Assembly: GCA_964469565.1 (NCBI GenBank)
Contig: CAYXZD010000012.1
Coordinates: forward strand, 68,987-132,986
DNA: 64,000 bases
Reading direction: 5' to 3'
Source: GCA-2720975 sp964469565
GTDB lineage: Bacteria; Planctomycetota; UBA1135; GCA-002686595
This document shows, piece after piece, positions 52,670-61,628 of this stretch; positions within the stretch are counted from its first letter, which is position 1; the number at the start of each line of letters is the position of its first letter. Both the position numbers and the translations under genes were made by a program. Under the pieces are notes generated by a model. That model searched no databases. It had not been told where the DNA came from and saw only the letters and a program-made list of their open reading frames with translations.

Positions 52670-54045
52670 TGACGCACCTCTTGCCCGACATCGGGCTGCT
52701 CATCCACGGCAGCTTGGGCCAGTAATGCACCTAGGGCTTGGCGGCCTGCCCGTTCAAGGTGCCGTACCAATGAGCTCTCTTGAGTAGGGTCGCTGTAGTG
52801 CCGGGTGGCTCGCACTTCCTTCCAGCGGGTGTGTTGCGCCTCTTCAGAGAGTGCGAGTCGGGCGGACGTTAGGAGTTCCTCGCGCTCGGAACAGCGCGGA
52901 CCGGCGAGAATCAACAAGTCTCGGGCTAGGAGACCCACAGGGTCATTGCCTTTGGCGAGGGCTTCCAAATCCTGGTGCGGTTCAAATCGGGTTCTCACCC
53001 GATTGATGAAGATTTCCGTGCCTGCTTGGTTGGGTTGAAGCTCTGACCAATCCGTTTCATCCTCGACGAGGCGGCGAATACCCCGGCCGTGCAAGGGTCT
53101 GCCCACAAGGGTGAATCGTAGGCCCAGCGCGCGGGGAACAATCCCTCGCAGGTGCAGAGCATCGGCAGCTTGAGCGGCCTGGGCGGTGATGAGGTCCGCG
53201 ACATCATCGGGTTGAGCAGAGTCTTCGATCTCTAGGGTGATCTCTTGCCAGCGCAGTGGGGCGATCACCTTTTGCTCGTACTGGACGCTCCCGTCCTCAC
53301 TAATCTCGATGAGCCAGGGGCCGCGGTCGCCGGGTTCGCCAGCATCGAGTCCTACCAGTGACCCTAGATACCCAAAGGGAGCTTGTCCGTTGATGGCTTC
53401 CTTTCCAAAACTAGGTTTGTGGATGTGCCCGAGGAGCCATGTGTCGAAATCTGTTTGTTCTAATTCAGATAACTTGAATGGAGCGTAAGTGCCTGTGCCA
53501 TTGAGGTCGCCGTGCAGGAGCCCCACGCGAGGCAGGCCCGTGTTGCGGTCAGCCATGGGGCTCTTGAGTAATCCGGCTACTGGACTCAGGGAGTGTTGCC
53601 GCGCGGGGAAAGACCAACCAACGAGCTCAGCGAATTCGCGGCCCTGAGAGGTCAAGACTGAACTCTCCCATTGCCCGTTGCAGCCCAACAACCTGAGCTT
53701 GGGTATGGTGGCTCTCAGGCGGGGAAGGGCTTCAGCATCGTGATTGCCACCCACGGCCCAGGTTGAAATCCCCACTGCATTGAGCTCAGCGACTGCCGAT
53801 TCTAGGGGTCGCATGGCTTCGAAGCGGGCATTCGTGTTCTCCACCAAATCCCCCGCAAAGAGCACCGCATCGACATTGCATTCAATGCCCACCTGCACAG
53901 CACTGGCTAGGGCCGCAGCTGGCGAGAGATCAGAGTGATCAAGCCCTGGCAGATTGAGGGGAACACCTGAGGGGCGCGAGCCCAGGTGCATGTCCCCAAT
54001 TGCGAGCAGCTTGCCTCCCCCGGGCATGGCTGTCTGGTTTTTCAT
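52666..54045 (-). CDS. YhaO/SbcD-like metallophosphatase nuclease
   Basis: The calcineurin-like motifs appear in order: LAIGDMHLGSRPSG, LFAGDLVENTN, VGGNHDAEAL, LLHGDLNGTG and LLGHIHKPSF. These bind two metal ions and fit an Mre11/SbcD-type nuclease. The C-terminal ~200 residues are a helical cap (RHYSDPTQESSLVRHLERAG). The ATG at 54045 begins KNQTAMPGGGKLLAIGD; further upstream codons to 54207 encode an Arg/Gly-rich stretch and are excluded. TAAGAT lies ten bases before the start. It is translated first, then coupled to the ATPase gene by a 4-bp overlap. It probably acts on DNA ends with that partner. Confidence 0.87.
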   Translation of the reverse strand: MKNQTAMPGGGKLLAIGDMHLGSRPSGVPLNLPGLDHSDLSPAAALASAVQVGIECNVDAVLFAGDLVENTNARFEAMRPLESAVAELNAVGISTWAVGGNHDAEALPRLRATIPKLRLLGCNGQWESSVLTSQGREFAELVGWSFPARQHSLSPVAGLLKSPMADRNTGLPRVGLLHGDLNGTGTYAPFKLSELEQTDFDTWLLGHIHKPSFGKEAINGQAPFGYLGSLVGLDAGEPGDRGPWLIEISEDGSVQYEQKVIAPLRWQEITLEIEDSAQPDDVADLITAQAAQAADALHLRGIVPRALGLRFTLVGRPLHGRGIRRLVEDETDWSELQPNQAGTEIFINRVRTRFEPHQDLEALAKGNDPVGLLARDLLILAGPRCSEREELLTSARLALSEEAQHTRWKEVRATRHYSDPTQESSLVRHLERAGRQALGALLAQAAVDEQPDVGQEVRQ

Positions 54046-54224
54046 TGGGGCCAATCTTACACGGAACCCTGGGAATCTTGAATAAGCTCTGGGGCCCGCA
54101 GTAGGCCCTTCCAATCCCCAAAAGGCTGCCCCCAGGCGTTTGCCCCGGCCGTTTCTTTCCCCTTCCCCGCGCACCCCGTTACCATGGCCTCGATCCCGTT
54201 TACCCATCTAACCGCTCCTACCCC

Positions 54225-54722
54225 ATGCCCACAATCCTGAGTCTCCAAGAGAGCCCTGGGTTCTTTGAACAAGTGTTCGAAGCTTTTTCCCCTGACATCC
54301 TGATGTCTTGGGAGTTTTGGACTGTTCTCTCCGCCCTCCTACTCGTTGGGGAAATCCTGACGGCCGGTTTCCTACTGGGGGCGTTCATTCCCGGGACCGT
54401 GCTCTCCGCACTCCTCGCAACCCTCGGGGTTGGTATGCAAGGCCAACTGTGGGGATTCATCGCTGGGACCATGGTGGGTTTGGTTGTCTTACGACCGATG
54501 GTCATGGCCAAGATCCAAGCTGCGGGCGAACCGACCAATACCAATGCTCTGGTTGGCCAGGCGGCTGTGGTCACCGAGCGAATAACGCCCACACAACCCG
54601 GCCGCGTCAAGGTGCGCTCAGAAGAGTGGCGGGCCACAAGCGAGGCCGTTCACGAGGCCGGTGCATCGGTGATTGTGTCGAGCGTCCAAGGCAATGCCGT
54701 GCATGTTGCCTCCGGTGTCTAA
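54225..54722 (+). CDS. NfeD-family membrane protein
   Basis: This 165-residue protein has membrane helices around 30-50 (FWTVLSALLLVGEILTAGF) and 55-95, with a C-terminal OB-fold-like domain (ALVGQAAVVTERITPTQPG and GRVKVRSEEWRA). NfeD proteins partner stomatins and flotillins in membrane-domain organisation. The stomatin-like gene follows 105 bp downstream, as expected for the family. It is divergent from the nuclease gene. The ATG at 54225 gives a short hydrophilic start. The family call is confident. Confidence 0.88.
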   Translation: MPTILSLQESPGFFEQVFEAFSPDILMSWEFWTVLSALLLVGEILTAGFLLGAFIPGTVLSALLATLGVGMQGQLWGFIAGTMVGLVVLRPMVMAKIQAAGEPTNTNALVGQAAVVTERITPTQPGRVKVRSEEWRATSEAVHEAGASVIVSSVQGNAVHVASGV

Positions 54723-54827
54723 ACACCTAGAGGTAGCCAGAGTACTTCCAGCGAATCCCTTCTCAGACTCACGCCCCTAGCCCAGGCGCGCTTCCAAAAC
54801 CATTCCTCGGGCTCACAGGAGTTTCCC

Positions 54828-55784
54828 ATGCAATATGTTGTCATCGCCTTTGTGGTCGTCGTTCTCGTGGGCGCAGCATTGGGCCTCAAAATCGTCAACC
54901 AGGCAGAAGTCATGGTGATTGAGCGGCTGGGCAAGTTTCAGCGAGCCCTCGATCCTGGACTCAACCTCGTCATTCCATTCATCGACAAGCCTCGGGCTAT
55001 TCTCTGGCGCACACGTGTGACGAGCCTGAAAGGCCAGGACGTAATCCGGGAGCAACACTCCAAGACGGTGGATCTGCGCGAGCAAGTGTTTGATTTCCCC
55101 AAACAATCGGTGATCACCGCCGACAACGTTGTCATTGAGATCAATGGCTTGCTGTATTACCAGATCACCGATCCCCGGCGGGCGGTGTATGAGGTGGCCA
55201 ACCTACCCAACGCTATCGAAAAACTCGCACAAACGACCCTTCGAAATATCATTGGTGAGCTGGCTCTTGATTCGACCCTAACGTCGCGCGATGAAATCAA
55301 TGGGCAAATGCGTACCGTGCTCGATGAGGCTACCGACAAATGGGGAGTAAAGGTGAACCGCGTCGAGGTTCAGGACATCGACCCCCCAATTACGGTTCGC
55401 GAGGCCATGGAGATGCAAATGCGGGCCGAGCGCGAACGCCGAGCAGCAATTCTTGAGGCCGAGGGAATCAAGCAGTCCAAGATCCTCCGTGCCGAGGGCG
55501 AGCGGGGTTCTCTGATTGCTGAAGCTGAGGGCGATCGACAGAGCCGAATCCTCAGGGCCGAGGGCGAGGCCGAGTCCATTGCGTTGGTCGCTAGCGCTCT
55601 CGAGGCCGAGAAAATGAACCCTGCTGATTACCTCATCGCGATGAAGTATCTCGGCACGTTGTCGGATATTGGGGTGGCTGAGAACGGCGACAAGACCGTG
55701 TTCCTACCCTATGAGGCCAGTGCTGCCCTCGGCAGCCTTGGGGGCTTGCGGGAGATGTTCAAGGGCGGAGTTTCCACGAGCTAG
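54828..55784 (+). CDS. Stomatin/SPFH-family membrane protein (QmcA-like)
   Basis: The N-terminal anchor is QYVVIAFVVVVLVGAALGLK. The SPFH domain spans ~25-200: AEVMVIERLGKFQRALDPGL, VEVQDIDPPITVREAMEMQM. A repetitive coiled region (EAEGIKQSKILRAEGERGS) and a Gly-rich end (ASAALGSLGGLREM) follow. Family members form ring oligomers in the membrane and often associate with NfeD. The neighbour upstream is exactly that. The length of 318 is normal. The role in lipid or protease organisation is a family fact, not shown here. Confidence 0.92.
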   Translation: MQYVVIAFVVVVLVGAALGLKIVNQAEVMVIERLGKFQRALDPGLNLVIPFIDKPRAILWRTRVTSLKGQDVIREQHSKTVDLREQVFDFPKQSVITADNVVIEINGLLYYQITDPRRAVYEVANLPNAIEKLAQTTLRNIIGELALDSTLTSRDEINGQMRTVLDEATDKWGVKVNRVEVQDIDPPITVREAMEMQMRAERERRAAILEAEGIKQSKILRAEGERGSLIAEAEGDRQSRILRAEGEAESIALVASALEAEKMNPADYLIAMKYLGTLSDIGVAENGDKTVFLPYEASAALGSLGGLREMFKGGVSTS

Positions 55785-55874
55785 TGGCCTGATTCAAAGA
55801 GGATGAGCGCTCTGTTAGCTAGGCCCGCTCCGGGGCCGGCACCCCTCGAGGGCTAATGGGGTATTCTAAGGGAC

Positions 55875-56873
55875 ATGACCTCCCTTCCTAGAATCGCGAT
55901 CTTGGCAACGGGCGGGACGATTGCCGGGAGCGGCAAGTCGCCCGCAACAAGCGCGTATTCCTCGGCCACACTGCACGTGGATGAGCTGATTGCCAGCGTC
56001 CCCATGCTGGGCGAACTCGCCTGGGTGGAAGGGGAGCAGGTGGCTCAGGTCGGAAGCCAGGACATGAATGAGCAGCATTGGCTTGCGCTTGCACGGGCTG
56101 CCCGTAGCCGGCTTACAGATGCCGATGTGGCTGGTTTGGTTGTCACCCATGGTACGGACACTCTTGAGGAGACAGCGTTCTTCCTAGATCAAGTCTTGCC
56201 AGCAGCCAAGCCAATCGTAATCACGGGTGCTATGCGCCCTGCGTCAGGACTGTCAGCGGATGGCCCGCGAAACATTCTTGATTCGGTTCGGGTGGCGGTC
56301 CATCCCGGTGCCCGCGATCGTGGGGTACTCGTTGTGCTCGATGAGGTCATTCACAGTGCGCGTGCTGTCACCAAAACCAACACTGCGCGAGTGTCTACTT
56401 TTCAGTCCCCGGACATTGGAACTGCCGGTGCCATCATCGCTGGACGAACGACGTTCTACCGCCAGGCCAGCGCACGGCCCACGCGCCCGCTACCTGACTT
56501 GAGTGGCCTGAGTTCGCTGCCTCGGGTCGACGTCGTCCATGCCTGTGCGGGCACCCGCGCGGACATTGTCCCAGCCCTGATCGACCTAGGCGTAAAAGGA
56601 ATTGTGTTGGCAGGTGTGGGGAATGGGAATGCTTCCAAGGACCTCATTACAGCCCTCGCCCAGGCGGCCGCTCAGGGTGTGGCCGTGGTGCGTAGCACCC
56701 GAGCGGGAAGTGGATTCGTGGCCCGCAACCTAGAAATCGATGATGATGCGTTGGGTCTAGTGGCCGCTGGACCGCTCAATCCGGCCAAGGCTCGTGTACT
56801 TCTGCAATTGGCGTTGCTGGAAGACTCGTGTAGCCAGGCGATCCAGGAGCGCTTCTTCTCGGTATGTTGTTAG
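55875..56873 (+). CDS. L-asparaginase (type II-like family)
   Basis: The two catalytic threonine motifs are present: ILATGGTIAGSG (Thr15) and VTHGTDTLEETAFF (Thr94, Asp95). IVITGAMRPASGLSADGPRN and VVLDEVIHSARAVTKTNTAR, with the Lys of TKTNT, complete the amidohydrolase site. It hydrolyses asparagine to aspartate and ammonia. No clear signal peptide is visible, although type II enzymes are usually exported, so location is uncertain. TATTCT lies seven bases before the ATG. The last ten bases overlap the start of the second sulfatase gene, so the two are probably cotranscribed. The pairing is unusual. Confidence 0.9.
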   Translation: MTSLPRIAILATGGTIAGSGKSPATSAYSSATLHVDELIASVPMLGELAWVEGEQVAQVGSQDMNEQHWLALARAARSRLTDADVAGLVVTHGTDTLEETAFFLDQVLPAAKPIVITGAMRPASGLSADGPRNILDSVRVAVHPGARDRGVLVVLDEVIHSARAVTKTNTARVSTFQSPDIGTAGAIIAGRTTFYRQASARPTRPLPDLSGLSSLPRVDVVHACAGTRADIVPALIDLGVKGIVLAGVGNGNASKDLITALAQAAAQGVAVVRSTRAGSGFVARNLEIDDDALGLVAAGPLNPAKARVLLQLALLEDSCSQAIQERFFSVCC

Positions 56874-58189
56874 CCAGCACCGCCATCGCATTGATGTCGG
56901 CATGGAGTGCCCAAGACGGTTCATTGGAAGGGGGGCAGGCCCGGCCCAACATTCTGCTGATTCTCGCAGATGACGTGGGCGTCGAGGCCTTTGGGAGTTA
57001 TGGCGGGCAGAGTTACTACACGCCCCACTTGGATGCTCTGGCGCAAGGGGGGATGCGTTTCACCCACTGTTACTCTCAACCCCTGTGCACCCCGAGTCGA
57101 GTCAAGCTGATGACCGGCATGGGCAACCTGTCCAATTACGTAAACTTCTCCATCCTCGATCCCAAGCAGAGGACATTTGCACATGTGGCGAGGGATGCAG
57201 GCTATGCCACTGTAGTCGCCGGCAAGTGGCAACTGTTTGGTGCGAGCCACTACGGAGACTGGCGGGGCAAGGGATCCACCCCGGCCCAGGCAGGCTTTGA
57301 GAGCTCGTGTCTGTGGCAGATGAGCGAGTTGGGCAACAGGTATTGGAATCCAGTTGTGGAGATAGACGGTGTCTTGCAAGAGCCCCGACAGGGAGCCTTT
57401 GGCCCCGATCTGTTTGTTGACCACTTGCTGCAGTTTGCCGGGGAGCAAGGTGACAAGCCATTTTTTGCGTACTTTCCGATGGCCCTCGTGCACTCTCCAT
57501 TCGTTCACACGCCCCTAACCCGTACAGAAAAAACAGCGCAGGAAGACCAGGAGAGCCAGGCCACTCGCTTTGCAGAAATGATGGTCTACATGGATCTTGT
57601 TGTCGGGCGCCTAGTGAAGGGTCTCGATGATTTGGGCTTGCGCGAAAACACCCTTATTCTGTTCGTGGGCGACAATGGCACTTCGCAGAGCATTCGATCG
57701 GTCCGCAATCGAGAAGTGGTCAGCGGGGGCAAGGCTCAGCCAACGAATGCGGGTACACACGTGCCACTCTTGGCTTCATGGCCCAAGCGAATCGTGCCCG
57801 GTGGCGTGTGTGAAGATCTCGTGGACCTCTCTGACTTCTTGCCCACCTTCTGTGAAGTCATGGGGGTTGCCAACCCCGGCGGCGCTTGCAGCACCCACAG
57901 CTTTCTCCCCCAATTGCTTGGAGGCCAGGCGAGCCCGCGCAGTTTCATCGCGATCTACTCTAACCCTCGCCCAGAAGACCCTGCCAGGAACCCACGTGTC
58001 TGCTTTGCGCGGAATCAACGCTTCAAGCTCTATGACGATGGTCGCTTCTTCGATTGTGTTGCTGACCCTCTAGAGCAAACCAATCTCGATCAAGAGGGTG
58101 ATGCACCCGAGCAAGCGCAGGCTCGATCACTCTTGCAAGGTGCACTAGACGCTCTACCGGACGAGCCAGAGCATCTACGCGGGCATTAG
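56864..58189 (+). CDS. Sulfatase, formylglycine-dependent
   Basis: ATG 56864 lies inside the asparaginase gene. The signal-like start is MLLASTAIALMSAWS. ILLILADDVGVEAFGSYGG is the metal-binding start, and Cys75 in SQPLCTPSRVKLMTG (C-x-P-S-R) is the formylglycine cysteine. GKWQLFG and LFVGDNGTSQSI fill the rest of the site. It is 441 residues long and exported. Its substrate is unknown. It differs clearly from the sulfatase at 47778 and has no lipobox. Its stop overlaps that of the convergent CotH gene by four bases (TTAG). Confidence 0.88.
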   Translation: MLLASTAIALMSAWSAQDGSLEGGQARPNILLILADDVGVEAFGSYGGQSYYTPHLDALAQGGMRFTHCYSQPLCTPSRVKLMTGMGNLSNYVNFSILDPKQRTFAHVARDAGYATVVAGKWQLFGASHYGDWRGKGSTPAQAGFESSCLWQMSELGNRYWNPVVEIDGVLQEPRQGAFGPDLFVDHLLQFAGEQGDKPFFAYFPMALVHSPFVHTPLTRTEKTAQEDQESQATRFAEMMVYMDLVVGRLVKGLDDLGLRENTLILFVGDNGTSQSIRSVRNREVVSGGKAQPTNAGTHVPLLASWPKRIVPGGVCEDLVDLSDFLPTFCEVMGVANPGGACSTHSFLPQLLGGQASPRSFIAIYSNPRPEDPARNPRVCFARNQRFKLYDDGRFFDCVADPLEQTNLDQEGDAPEQAQARSLLQGALDALPDEPEHLRGH

Positions 58190-59907
58190 TCGCGCTGCTT
58201 GAACACAGCCACGACCTCAAGTCCCTCAGTGGGAGCAATGCTTAGACTCCGGCCTTCGGTACGCTCCCCATTCACGAGCCAATAATCGAACTCTCGTCGA
58301 GTGTGTTTGGGCACGTCCAGCTCCAATTCGAAATCAGGAAAATGCCAGCCCGTATAGGTGGAAGTGTATTCGTGTCCATCGATGGTGATGGCTTTCTCAA
58401 TCGATGGCTCAACTTTGAGTTCGACCGATGAACCTAGGCCGATCTTGGCTTGTAGGTCGCGCCTGATGTCCACCGGCCGTTTGTCGATGAGTTGTTTCAG
58501 GGATCTTGTGGGCCCGATCTGTGCGTCGTATACAGCCGCTAACTGCGTGTAGTAGGTGAGCGTTGCATGCAATCGTTCGGTTGTGAGTTCATGGTTGATG
58601 ATGTCTTGGCACAGTTCGGCGAACTCGAGGGGAAACCAGTGGGTGGTGAAGAGCCTGCGGAAGATGGCTGCACGTGGGTAACCCTGGGCCTTGTCAGGGG
58701 GAGTCAGTGCATGGCCTAGGAAGCAATCGCTCCACTCTTTGGGGGTCCTACCCAGCAGGCGCTGTTGCGGCGGAACGCGGAAGGCGTTGTCCATATCCCA
58801 CATGGTCCACCGCCAAAGGGGACGCTTGTGAGTCATGTCCTTGATGCACGCTCCCTCACCCCAGTCGCTAGACCCGGTGTAGAGAATCACAAACATATGC
58901 CGGCAGTAATCGTCAAGATCAATGACATGGCTGACCCTAGAGCGGCTGACATCTGAGGGAAGCTTGCGGGACCAGTCCCTGAGCTTGCGAAACGCCCGCG
59001 TGGCTTCTGGAGTCGTGTAGGTGGCGTGAACCTTGTAGAACAAGAAATCACTGTGGCCGAATTGGGCCTCGGTTTGGCGCCTGCTGAGGTGTTCGGTAGC
59101 GGTGTAGGCCTTGATCTTCTTTCCGTTGATCAGAAAGTTGACGAGCCGCACCCGCGGTGCCCGGGTTCCAAGCATCCGCGCCATGTCATAGGACAAACCC
59201 GAGGAAATGAATGAGTTTCCGCGAACGATGAGGGTTCGTTGATCGCTAGCTTCCTCATCAAAGATCAAGTTGCCCGGCATGAACTCCAAGCCAAAGTCTG
59301 AACGGAAATACAGGCGAAAACTCCGCCATGCGTTGCCCCGCTCTCTCATGATGTCGCCGTTCCGGGTCGTGTTGCCATGCAGCCGGACGCCACACTCGGA
59401 TTCAAACACGAGTTCGCCATCCATGAACACGCCGCAGCGGCCGGGTTTCTCCCAGTCATCATCCCAATTGGGGACGATTCCAGTGTCGGGGTCGTAAAGG
59501 TGATGGGGATCGATCTCAAGGCTGATCGTGGGCCAGCCGGCGAACACCTCTGATTCGGGTATTTCGAGAGGAGGTTGTTCGCTTGCAACCCCATAGCGCT
59601 GGGCCCTAAGCAGCGTCTCCCCGACCTGGCGTTTCTTAGCGAACACGCTAGCGGTTGCAGGGGGGTTGTAGCCCGTCGTGCGAGGGAAGCGTCCGTCATT
59701 CCACTCGGGTTCGACAAGTTCTTGATTCCGCAGGATTTCGCCCATGCCGCCATAGCGCAACATCTGAGCGGGAACGGCTTGTTCCTGGAGCGTCGCCACC
59801 GCTTCACTGAATGCGGGCCGGGTCTCGAGATACCAACCCCCAAGGCACAGGCCCACAAGGGCCAAGGCGACGATCCCTAGGCGCGGGCGCGGTTGCGCGC
59901 CTGTCAT
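58186..59907 (-). CDS. CotH-like kinase-fold protein
   Basis: A membrane anchor or signal (LGIVALALVGLCLGGWYL) starts the protein. The CotH domain spans ~130-420: GVRLHGNTTRNGDIM, SFRLYFRSDFG and LIVRGNSF early on, ATEHLSRR in the middle, and LWRWTMWDMDNAFRV with the metal-binding Asp at the end. CotH kinases phosphorylate proteins such as spore-coat factors. The C-terminal beta part (DFELELDVPKHTRREFDY) is separate. The ATG at 59907 overlaps the DUF4956 stop by one base. It belongs to the VTC/DUF4956/CotH cassette, and its role in that group is not established. Confidence 0.87.
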   Translation of the reverse strand: MTGAQPRPRLGIVALALVGLCLGGWYLETRPAFSEAVATLQEQAVPAQMLRYGGMGEILRNQELVEPEWNDGRFPRTTGYNPPATASVFAKKRQVGETLLRAQRYGVASEQPPLEIPESEVFAGWPTISLEIDPHHLYDPDTGIVPNWDDDWEKPGRCGVFMDGELVFESECGVRLHGNTTRNGDIMRERGNAWRSFRLYFRSDFGLEFMPGNLIFDEEASDQRTLIVRGNSFISSGLSYDMARMLGTRAPRVRLVNFLINGKKIKAYTATEHLSRRQTEAQFGHSDFLFYKVHATYTTPEATRAFRKLRDWSRKLPSDVSRSRVSHVIDLDDYCRHMFVILYTGSSDWGEGACIKDMTHKRPLWRWTMWDMDNAFRVPPQQRLLGRTPKEWSDCFLGHALTPPDKAQGYPRAAIFRRLFTTHWFPLEFAELCQDIINHELTTERLHATLTYYTQLAAVYDAQIGPTRSLKQLIDKRPVDIRRDLQAKIGLGSSVELKVEPSIEKAITIDGHEYTSTYTGWHFPDFELELDVPKHTRREFDYWLVNGERTEGRSLSIAPTEGLEVVAVFKQRD

Positions 59908-60677
59908 TAGACGCTCCCCGCCCTTAGGTAATAGACGTTGGTGCGTGCGTTGGGGGCGAGGCCTGCGATGGCGCTGCGCAACTCACCGAGAGTGCCAGGT
60001 TCCATGCGGCGGAAGCGGAAGGTGATGGTGGCTTCATCGTCGCCTTCAACCACGCCATCCACATGTCCGCCGGGGAGACTGTCTTCGAGGAGGCTCAACA
60101 TGGCTGAACCACTGGCGGTGTGTTCGGAGCGGGAAAGCACAACGCTCAAGAGCCCATCATTGGAGTCGGTGCGTTTACCGCCTAGCTTGGAGCGCAGAAG
60201 GAGCCCCACTACGGCCACACTGAGCAGGATTCCAAGGAACATCAGGTTGAAGGTGGCACAGCACAGGGACGTGGCAATCACGAGCATCAGGAAGCCCGTT
60301 TCTTCTGGTTCTTTTACTGGGGTTCTGAAGCGGATGATGGAGAGGGCTCCCAGAAGACCGAGTGAGAGTGGAAGGGAAAACTGGATGCAGATGAAGATGC
60401 CCGTAATGGACACCGAGAGCAGTGGAAAGGCCCTGTGAATCTGGCTTCCCGTGGCTCGGCTCGCATAGAAGGTCACGTACAGGTAGGAGACGAACTGAGC
60501 GCTCACGAGGGACATGACGAGCAGAACAGTCAGCGGGAGCGGTCCCATGTCCTCAATCGTGCGGATGCCAGCTCCTCGGAAAGACTCGATGATTACGTCG
60601 AGGGCATCAGGATCGGCTGTTTTCTTGCGTTGTGCCAATGGGAGCAGGACAGAGGTGAAGACTGTTGGCAAGGACAT
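59907..60677 (-). CDS. DUF4956 integral membrane protein
   Basis: The N-terminal part contains several membrane helices: PLPLTVLLVMSLVSAQFVSY, FPLLSVSITGIFICIQFSLP, LSLGLLGALSIIRFRTPVK and NLMFLGILLSVAVVGLLLR. The GALSIIRFRTPVKEPEETGF motif is typical for DUF4956. A C-terminal soluble domain of ferredoxin-like topology follows (EATITFRFRRMEPGTLGELR). It lies between a VTC gene and a CotH gene, an arrangement recurring in many bacteria. Transport of polyphosphate or a related polymer has been suggested but not proven. It stops one base within the CotH start. Confidence 0.88.
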   Translation of the reverse strand: MSLPTVFTSVLLPLAQRKKTADPDALDVIIESFRGAGIRTIEDMGPLPLTVLLVMSLVSAQFVSYLYVTFYASRATGSQIHRAFPLLSVSITGIFICIQFSLPLSLGLLGALSIIRFRTPVKEPEETGFLMLVIATSLCCATFNLMFLGILLSVAVVGLLLRSKLGGKRTDSNDGLLSVVLSRSEHTASGSAMLSLLEDSLPGGHVDGVVEGDDEATITFRFRRMEPGTLGELRSAIAGLAPNARTNVYYLRAGSV

Positions 60678-60750
60678 GAGTATTGCGTGGTCGATACGGG
60701 TCTAGAGCGGGGTGTTCAAGGAATGCGGTGGCTGAGATCTTGGTGAGGAC

Positions 60751-61494
60751 TTAGAAAGTCCTCTCTCCCAACACGATATCGGCACATCGGCCGTATTTGG
60801 AAAAGGTTCCTAAGCGTGCGCCGAGGGAGGTCAGTTCTCTTAGTTCGGGTGGAAGAATCCGCAGGTTTCCTTTCAATTCGACGACCGCTTGATTGAGGGG
60901 GCGTGAAGGAGAAGGGCCAAATCTCGGGTGGGCTGCACGCGCCTCGATATTCCAGTCGAGGGATATACGGGTTTGGGTACGCGGCAAAATGTAACGCCTG
61001 CGCAGGTAGCTGACGACGACAAAGGGCTCCAGTACGGGTGGTAGCAGGGGCCCGGGAGCGCACAATTCCCGGGGTAGCTTCGCGAGAGCCGGCTCATGTA
61101 GGTCTAGCGTCGCTAGATACGGAGCTTGCCCCTCCAGCTTGCAGCGTGACTTCTGTCGTATTGCACCACGCTTAGCCTTGACCTCGAAGAATGCATCGGG
61201 CTCAACCCCGCCTGTGTCCGGGTCGCTGTACCAGCGCAGGCGTACCTTGCACTTGTAAAAGTCAGAGTTCTCCTTATCGGATACGAAGCGCAAGTCAGGC
61301 GTGTCGTAATACAGACTTGTGATTCGGGCACAAGGGTATTGTCCATCGGGCACCAACCGCTCATTCATGAGGCCCTGGATGCGCGGGACATCCATACTCG
61401 CCAGAACAAACTTGGCCTCATGGGATCCTGCATCGGTATCCCAGTTTGGGGCAATCCCTTGCCCTCCGATTCTCCCAGAGTCGCTGCCTAGCAT
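60751..61494 (-). CDS. VTC-domain protein (polyphosphate polymerase-like)
   Basis: The 247 residues form a tunnel-fold domain with alternating basic residues: HEAKFVLASMDVPRIQGLMN, ARITSLYYDTPDLRFV, YKCKVRLRWYSDPDTGG, FFEVKAKRGAIRQKSRC and NQAVVELKGNLRILP. These match the VTC domain, which makes polyphosphate from ATP in eukaryotes. It is not membrane-bound itself. Directly downstream are the DUF4956 membrane protein and CotH. TAATCT (reverse strand, 61501-61506) lies six bases before the ATG, giving almost no leader. Activity is plausible from the basic residues; the product is not proven. Confidence 0.87.
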   Translation of the reverse strand: MLGSDSGRIGGQGIAPNWDTDAGSHEAKFVLASMDVPRIQGLMNERLVPDGQYPCARITSLYYDTPDLRFVSDKENSDFYKCKVRLRWYSDPDTGGVEPDAFFEVKAKRGAIRQKSRCKLEGQAPYLATLDLHEPALAKLPRELCAPGPLLPPVLEPFVVVSYLRRRYILPRTQTRISLDWNIEARAAHPRFGPSPSRPLNQAVVELKGNLRILPPELRELTSLGARLGTFSKYGRCADIVLGERTF

Positions 61495-61628
61495 GGTCCT
61501 AGATTATCTGATTGTGGCTCGCAGGACCCCAAGAGGCCAAAGATTGGGCAATTCTTCCGCTCTACGGATAAACTGCAGGGGATTCAGTCAATGCCTGCCG
61601 TCCCTATCTTCCTGCCTGCCAATCCGTC

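Noticed and set aside
59938..60438. Forward frame antisense to the DUF4956 gene
   Set aside because: Composition and position mark it as a shadow of the membrane protein.
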